From an uncultured Eubacteriales bacterium (lineage in GTDB: Bacteria; Bacillota; Clostridia; Oscillospirales; Oscillospiraceae): DNA of 17,259 nucleotides. Below, one piece after another: positions 13,120 to 17,259 of the stretch. The stretch spans positions 1 through 17,259 of the forward strand of contig UQWH01000043.1 of the NCBI GenBank assembly GCA_900544705.1. Reading direction: 5' to 3'. The position numbers and the translations under genes were made by a program. Each line of letters starts with the position of its first letter. Position 1 is the first letter of the stretch. The notes under the pieces are model-generated. The model made no database searches and was not told the origin of the DNA. It saw only the letters and a list, made by a program, of their open reading frames with translations.

Positions 13120-15954
13120 TTAATCCTTGTTTCCGCCCAGCTTGGTGACGACGGTCTGGCCGAGGCGCTTGAAGGCCATGGGCAGGATGCCCTTCACCTT
13201 GTCCTCCGCCTTCATCATCTTCGAGCACTCCGGGTGGTCGCGCTTGAGGTGGATCGCGTCAAAGACGCACTTGGTGGTGCACACGCCGCAGCCGATGCAC
13301 TTGTTGGGATCGACCCAGCTTGCACCGCAGCCGAGGCAGCGGGCGGTTTCGATCTTCACCTGTTCCGCTGTCAGCGTTAGGTTGGGGTCGCGGAAGGAAT
13401 GAATCGCGTCGATGCGCCCGTCCACGCCGGCGGTCTGCCGCGCGGCGGTGTCGTAGCCTGCCAGCTTCACATTGTCCTTGTCGAGCATGTTGAAGTCGCG
13501 GCGGTTGCGGCCGATGGTCAGGCTGGCGCCCGGATGGACATAGCGGTGCAGCGATTCCGCGGCGCACTTGCCTTCCTCGATGGCGTCGATGACGAATTTC
13601 GGGCCGTGGTATACGTCGCCGCCGACGAAGATGTCCGGCTCCGCGGTCTGGTAGGTCAGCGCGTCCGCGACGGGGTAGCTGCCGCGGTGGAATTCCACCC
13701 GGCTGCCCTCCAGCAGGCCGCCCCATTTGATGGCCTGACCGATGGCAAAAATCACATGATCCGCTGCAAGCTCCATGGTTTCGGCCTCGTCGTAAACCGG
13801 CGAGAAGCGCTTGGTTTCCGGGTCGATGGTGCGCAGACACTTCTTGAACACCACGGCGGTGACATGGCCGGCTTCGTCGGTCTTGAGCTCCTTTGGGCCC
13901 CAGCCGTTGCAGATGTCGATGTGCTCGGCGAGGGTCTCCTCCACCTCGTCCTTGGAGGCGGGCATGGTTTCGCGGGCTTCCAGGCAGACCATGGACACCT
14001 TCTCTGCGCCGAAACGGGAGGCGGTGCGGGCGCAGTCCACGGCCACGTTGCCGCCGCCGACGACCACGACCTTGCCGTCCATATGCTGATTTTCATCCTC
14101 CAGCGCATCGTGCAGGAAGTTCACCGCGATGCTCGTGCCGAGCGCGTGGTCGCCCGCCACGCCGGGATAGCGGCCGCCCTGGCAGCCGATGGCGATATAG
14201 AAGGCCAGATAGCCCTGCTCGCGCAGCTCGGGGATGGTCACATCCTTGCCGACCTCCACGCCGCAGCGGAATTCCACGCCAAGCTCGCGCAGCACGTCGA
14301 TCTCCGCGGCGATCACGTCCTTTTCCAGCTTGAAGGAGGGGATGCCGTAGGTCATCATGCCGCCGGGCTTCTCGTTCTTTTCAAACACCGTGGGCTTGTA
14401 GCCCTTCGTCGCCAGATAGTAGGCGGCGCTCAAGCCGGCTGGGCCGCCGCCGATGATGGCGATTTTCTGCGTCCAGTGCGTTTTCTGGTTGGAGGCGATG
14501 ACGACCGGGGGAATGTAGCGCGTTTCGGCCTTGAGGTCCTGCTCGGCGAGGAACTTCTTCACCGCGTCGATGGACACCGCCTGATCGACGTTTCCTCTGG
14601 TGCAGGCGTCCTCGCAGCGCTTGTTGCAGATGCGGCCGCACACGGCGGGGAAGGGGTTGTCCTTCTTGATCAGGGCAAGGGCCTCCTGATATTTTCCCTG
14701 CGCCGCCAGCTTCAGGTAGCCCTGTACGCTCACGTGCGCGGGGCAGGCGGTCTTGCAGGGCGCGGTGCCCTTGTCATAGCAGTTTTTCCGGTTGTTGTCC
14801 CGGTAGTCCGGGTCCCAGTGCTCCGGGCCCCACTTGATGGCATTCGGCAGCTCGTGCTTGGGGTAGGTGACGGCCTTGCCCTCCTTGTCGCAGAGCTTCT
14901 GGCCGAGGCGCACCGCGCCGGCGGGGCAGTATTCCACGCACTTGCCGCAGGCGACGCAGTTTTCCTTCGTCACCTCCGCGGTGTAGGCGGAGCGGGAGAG
15001 GTTGGGGGTGTTGAAGAGCTGGCTGGTGCGCAGCGCGTTGCAGATCTGCACATTGCAGTTGCAGATGCCGAAGATCTTGTTCTCGCCGTCGATGTTCGTG
15101 ATCTGGTGGACGAAGCCGTTGTCCTCGGCCTTGCGGAGGATCTGCATGGCTTCTTCGTAGGTGATGTCGTGGCCCTTGCCGGTTTCGCGGCAGTAGTCGG
15201 CAAAATCGCCCACACCGATGCACCAGCACTCGTCGTCGTCCGCGCAGCCCTCGCCCATTACGGCACGGCTGGCGCGGCAGGAGCAGCGGCCCACGCCGAT
15301 GTGGCCCTCGTATTTTTTCAGCCAGTAGGACAGATGCTCAATGTCCAGCGTCTGGTTCTCCATGGAGATCGCCTTTTCCACGGGAATCACGTGCATCCCG
15401 ACACCGCCGCCGCCCGGCGGCAGCAGGTGGGTCACGCCCGCCAGCGGGATATAGGTCATCCGCTCAAAGAAATAACCGACCTCCGGATGCTCGCGCAGAC
15501 GCTTGTTGCCCTCCGGGCCCTCTTCCATATTGAACAGCTCTGCGCTGCCGGGGACGAACATGGGCAGGATGTACCGCCGCTCGGAGGGCGGCGCGGTGCG
15601 GCCGTTGTGGTCGTAGTGGTAGCCGTAGTCGTATTCCAGCAGGCCGATGTAGCTCATCTCGTCCAGCAGCTCCTGAAAATGCGGCTTGTCCTCTTCCTTG
15701 ACCTTGTTCATTTTCCAGAGCTGCTCGACGGTGTAGGGCGTGCGCAGCTTCATGGACAGGGCGACGTCCGCCATCTCATCGGTGACGATGGAGGCAAGGC
15801 CCCAGTATTCCGGGTCGTCGGAGGTGAGGCCCTTGAGCTTGTGATCCACAACGTCTGTGATCTTCTTTCCCAGCTTCAGAATTTTCTCGCGGGGGGCGGG
15901 GTCGCCCTGAAAGGGCGGATGAAAAGCCCGGTTTTTCAGTTCCTCGTCGATCAT
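13120..15954 (-). CDS. Multidomain 4Fe-4S/FAD NAD(P)-dependent oxidoreductase (GltD-like core)
   Basis: The 944-residue protein moves electrons between a pyridine nucleotide, FAD and several Fe-S clusters. Residues 1-320 form an N-terminal domain I cannot assign to a named family; it has a Gly-rich run (180-186) and Cys pairs at 224/226, 237, 243/245 and 298/300/305. A ferredoxin motif follows (Cys333, 336, 339, 343). The GltD-type Fe-S domain covers about 392-460 (Cys400, 404, 439, 443, 447, 451). FAD binding is IAIIGGGPAGLSAA (498-511), NAD(P) binding is VVVVGGGNVAVDCA (629-642), and DIFVGGD (774-780) closes the FAD fold. The C-terminus carries Cys873, 876, 886, 889, 892, 896. ATGA overlap with hypB and AGGAG upstream set the start; the frame is open further upstream inside hypB. 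Close relatives of the core include GltD, NfnB and dihydropyrimidine dehydrogenase chains. Confidence 0.92.
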   Translation of the reverse strand: MIDEELKNRAFHPPFQGDPAPREKILKLGKKITDVVDHKLKGLTSDDPEYWGLASIVTDEMADVALSMKLRTPYTVEQLWKMNKVKEEDKPHFQELLDEMSYIGLLEYDYGYHYDHNGRTAPPSERRYILPMFVPGSAELFNMEEGPEGNKRLREHPEVGYFFERMTYIPLAGVTHLLPPGGGGVGMHVIPVEKAISMENQTLDIEHLSYWLKKYEGHIGVGRCSCRASRAVMGEGCADDDECWCIGVGDFADYCRETGKGHDITYEEAMQILRKAEDNGFVHQITNIDGENKIFGICNCNVQICNALRTSQLFNTPNLSRSAYTAEVTKENCVACGKCVEYCPAGAVRLGQKLCDKEGKAVTYPKHELPNAIKWGPEHWDPDYRDNNRKNCYDKGTAPCKTACPAHVSVQGYLKLAAQGKYQEALALIKKDNPFPAVCGRICNKRCEDACTRGNVDQAVSIDAVKKFLAEQDLKAETRYIPPVVIASNQKTHWTQKIAIIGGGPAGLSAAYYLATKGYKPTVFEKNEKPGGMMTYGIPSFKLEKDVIAAEIDVLRELGVEFRCGVEVGKDVTIPELREQGYLAFYIAIGCQGGRYPGVAGDHALGTSIAVNFLHDALEDENQHMDGKVVVVGGGNVAVDCARTASRFGAEKVSMVCLEARETMPASKDEVEETLAEHIDICNGWGPKELKTDEAGHVTAVVFKKCLRTIDPETKRFSPVYDEAETMELAADHVIFAIGQAIKWGGLLEGSRVEFHRGSYPVADALTYQTAEPDIFVGGDVYHGPKFVIDAIEEGKCAAESLHRYVHPGASLTIGRNRRDFNMLDKDNVKLAGYDTAARQTAGVDGRIDAIHSFRDPNLTLTAEQVKIETARCLGCGASWVDPNKCIGCGVCTTKCVFDAIHLKRDHPECSKMMKAEDKVKGILPMAFKRLGQTVVTKLGGNKD

Positions 15955-16637
15955 TGCATTAACTCCTCTTTCTCTTTCCAGTTTTGAATGGTCTGTGCGA
16001 GCCACTGGACCAGCGCGTCTACGCCTTCGCCGGTCTTGGCGCTGATGGGGAAGATGCGGATGTTGGGATTGCGCTTTTTCGCGTACTCGGTGACCTTGTC
16101 CATGTCAAAGTCAAAGTACGGCAGAACGTCGATTTTATTGATGACCATGACGTCGCAGACCTGGAATACCAGCGGGTATTTGAGCGGTTTGTCGTGCCCC
16201 TCCGGGACGGAGAGGATCATCATGTTCAGGGCCGCGCCGGTGTCGAATTCCGCCGGGCAGACCAGATTTCCCACGTTTTCAAGGATGATGAGATCCAGAT
16301 TTTCCGTTCCGAGCTGGTCGATGCCCTGCCGGGTCATGTCCGCGTCCAGATGGCACATCCCGCCGGTGTGGAGCTGAATGACCTTTGTGCCGGTGGCGGC
16401 GATGGTCCCGGCGTCCACGTCGGAGTCGATGTCCGCCTCCATGACACCCGCACGGATGCCCGCGGGCAGCGCTTTGAGCAGGCGGGTCAGCGTCGTCGTC
16501 TTGCCGGAGCCGGGCGAGGACATCAGATTGACCAGAAAAACGCCCTGCGCTTTCATTTCGCGGCGCAGCGCCTCGGCGTCGGCGTTGTTGTCGGCAAACA
16601 CGCTCTGCTTTACCTCAATGATGCGATAGGGATCCAT
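15951..16637 (-). CDS. hypB: HypB, nickel-loading GTPase
   Basis: The 228-residue GTPase drives nickel insertion with HypA. The P-loop is GSGKTT (43-48), switch region DIDSDVDAGT (69-78), and NKID (167-170) gives guanine specificity. The G-domain metal site is complete: Cys95 and His96 in GGMCHLDAD and Cys127 in NLVCPAEFD. The N-terminal CxxCGC nickel motif and the His-rich storage stretch of some HypB proteins are absent, so this is the short form. GGAGGAGG precedes the ATG and a consensus promoter lies at 16675-16703. Its last bases overlap the start of the oxidoreductase gene (ATGA), so both proteins are translationally coupled. Confidence 0.95.
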   Translation of the reverse strand: MDPYRIIEVKQSVFADNNADAEALRREMKAQGVFLVNLMSSPGSGKTTTLTRLLKALPAGIRAGVMEADIDSDVDAGTIAATGTKVIQLHTGGMCHLDADMTRQGIDQLGTENLDLIILENVGNLVCPAEFDTGAALNMMILSVPEGHDKPLKYPLVFQVCDVMVINKIDVLPYFDFDMDKVTEYAKKRNPNIRIFPISAKTGEGVDALVQWLAQTIQNWKEKEELMQ

Positions 16638-16674
16638 GGCGGCCTCCTCCGTTTTCGTTGGCTAACTTATTTCT

Positions 16675-16703
16675 ATTATAGCTTGCCAAAACGGGAATGT
16701 CAA
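16675..16703 (-). promoter_or_regulatory. Consensus sigma-A promoter of the hypB operon
   Basis: On the minus strand TTGACA (16703-16698), 17 bases, then TATAAT (16680-16675): a perfect match to consensus in both boxes and spacing. Transcription should begin near 16668, about 30 bases before the hypB start. A promoter of this strength usually needs a repressor, and the dyad array at 16736-16806 lies just upstream of it. Confidence 0.8.
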
Positions 16704-16735
16704 TTTGAAGTGATCGCCATGAAAAATCCCTTCAT

Positions 16736-16806
16736 TTGCAAAAGTAAATGCAACCCAGCCATTGCATTTAGTCTTACAAATCTCAGTGTTGCATTTACTC
16801 GTACAA
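16736..16806. repeat. Three spaced copies of a TTGCA-N8-TRCAA dyad (iteron-like array)
   Basis: Copies lie at 16736-16753 (TTGCA/TGCAA), 16762-16779 (TTGCA/TACAA) and 16789-16806 (TTGCA/TACAA), each with eight bases between the arms. Their centres are 26 and 27 bases apart. Copies two and three run TTGCATTTA in the same direction; copy one has it on the other strand, so 16744-16754 and 16788-16798 also form a perfect 11-base inverted repeat. The array ends about 33 bases upstream of the hypB -35 box. A looser 5-8-5 dyad GTGTA/CACAC at 16813-16830 might be a decayed fourth. No coding frame explains this. Confidence 0.7.
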
Positions 16807-16841
16807 ACGCAGGTGTAAGTTTCATCACACCCTGAAAAATA

Positions 16842-16883
16842 AGAACTCCAGAATCAAATTTAGATTCTGGAGTTCTCGTTTTT
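16842..16883. terminator. Strong bidirectional intrinsic terminator
   Basis: AGAACTCCAGAATC (16842-16855) and GATTCTGGAGTTCT (16863-16876) are perfect 14-base inverted arms around AAATTTA. CGTTTTTA follows on the plus strand and TATTTTTC on the minus strand. No intact gene in the window needs it in either direction; it may serve a leftward gene whose remnant ends at 16882, or insulate the dyad array. Confidence 0.8.
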
Positions 16884-16924
16884 ATCCGAACAATTCGTCC
16901 AGCTTCTCTTGGAGCGTTCCTTCC

Positions 16925-17077
16925 TTTGCGAACCTTGAATACGGTATCATGCTCTTCTGGTGGTTGGAGAAGAACAAAGACCTCTCCACCAAGCAGTTAG
17001 TTGAGGAACTATATGTCCTCATCTGCAACCGCATCAGTGACCCAATCACATACCAAGAACTGAAAGATGGGACTTGA
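16925..17077 (+). pseudogene. Decayed gene end, possibly a TetR-family regulator C-terminus
   Basis: From about 16925 to the TGA at 17075-17077 the plus strand reads FANLEYGIMLFWWLEKN, then STKQLVEELYVLICNRI, an amphipathic helical pattern like the last helices of TetR/AcrR ligand-binding domains. There is no start codon with a ribosome-binding site and no helix-turn-helix upstream; the sequence to the left runs into the terminator at 16842-16883. A downstream terminator at 17124-17154 supports a real former gene in this direction. The assignment to TetR rests on pattern only. The opposite strand also has an open end, ...FAKEGTLQEKLDELFG followed by TAA at 16884-16882 and the terminator, so the remnant could belong to a leftward gene instead. 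Confidence 0.4.
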
Positions 17078-17123
17078 TACCAAGGGCATCATTCCAGTCC
17101 AAGTTTAATAGAACAGGGCGCCG

Positions 17124-17154
17124 AAAAGAGCCGAAGGCAACTTCGGCCTCTTTT
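17124..17154 (+). terminator. Intrinsic terminator after the decayed gene
   Basis: AAAAGAG-CCGAAG (17124-17136) pairs with CTTCGG-C-CTCTTTT (17141-17154) around a GCAA tetraloop, with one bulged base. The stem runs into a TTTT tail at 17151-17154. GCAA is a stable GNRA loop, typical of bacterial terminators. Confidence 0.7.
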
Positions 17155-17259
17155 CATGCCCAAATTGTAGAACATTGTGGTATTATGGGATAGAAAAAAA
17201 TTTGAAAAATATGTGAGATTTGAGTTCAAAAGTTGTGTATATAGGTGAAAGGGTAAGTT
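17155..17259. other. AT-rich window end without a supported gene
   Basis: The last hundred bases contain TGGTATTAT (17178-17186), an extended -10-like element without a matching -35, and purine-rich AGGTGAAAGGG (17241-17251) that could be a ribosome-binding site for a gene starting beyond the window. Nothing firmer can be said. Confidence 0.3.

Noticed and set aside
13399..15987. An 862-codon open frame on the plus strand opposite the Fe-S flavoprotein
   Set aside because: It mirrors the coding frame of a protein with many recognisable motifs; its own translation is Val/Ala/His-rich and has no domain pattern or ribosome-binding site.
16736..16806. CRISPR array for the three repeats
   Set aside because: Only three units of about 18 bases with 8-9 base gaps, one in opposite orientation, no spacers of proper size and no cas genes.

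Overview
The window looks like a GC-rich, low-motility gut Firmicute, most probably a clostridium of the Oscillospiraceae/Ruminococcaceae type. The reasons are strong Gram-positive ribosome-binding sites (GGAGG), consensus sigma-A promoters, a lipobox-type solute-binding protein, an anaerobic Fe-S/flavin repertoire, and hypA/hypB with iron-type alcohol dehydrogenases. The taxonomic call is inference from style and gene content; no rRNA or marker gene is present.

Region 1 (79-12725) is one regulated catabolic locus. A GntR/UTRA repressor gene reads leftward (79-837). Divergent from it, a first rightward unit encodes two tryptophan-synthase-alpha-like TIM-barrel proteins and an iron-type alcohol dehydrogenase (1275-3971), ending in a hairpin. 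A second rightward unit (4259-12725) encodes a complete BMP/nucleoside-type ABC importer (lipoprotein, double ATPase, two permeases), an isochorismatase-fold cysteine hydrolase, a PfkB sugar/nucleoside kinase, a BtpA/SgcQ-family TIM barrel and an aldo/keto-reductase-fold protein with a C-terminal pair of 4Fe-4S motifs. The last four genes of this unit are tightly coupled: successive stop/start overlaps or 1-base gaps. A 15-base sequence with inverted repeats is shared by the leaders of both rightward units and is the best candidate operator of the GntR protein. The parts list reads as import of a nucleoside-like or glycosylated small molecule, phosphorylation of its sugar, cleavage on a phosphate-binding TIM barrel, hydrolysis of an amide or ester, and reduction of an aldehyde. 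The substrate is not known to me and I do not recognise this set as a described pathway.

Region 2 (12772-16637, leftward) is a three-gene operon: hypB, a 944-residue iron-sulfur/FAD pyridine-nucleotide oxidoreductase of the GltD type with extra N-terminal Cys-rich and ferredoxin domains, and hypA. It has a perfect TTGACA-N17-TATAAT promoter and converges on Region 1 over a bidirectional terminator. No hydrogenase or other nickel enzyme is in the window, so the nickel chaperones are separated from their usual client.

Region 3 (16704-17259) carries no intact gene. It holds three evenly spaced copies of a TTGCA-N8-TRCAA dyad just upstream of the hypB promoter, a strong bidirectional terminator, a decayed gene end that resembles a TetR C-terminus, and another terminator. 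It is more AT-rich than the rest and looks like a scar next to a different, possibly mobile, segment.
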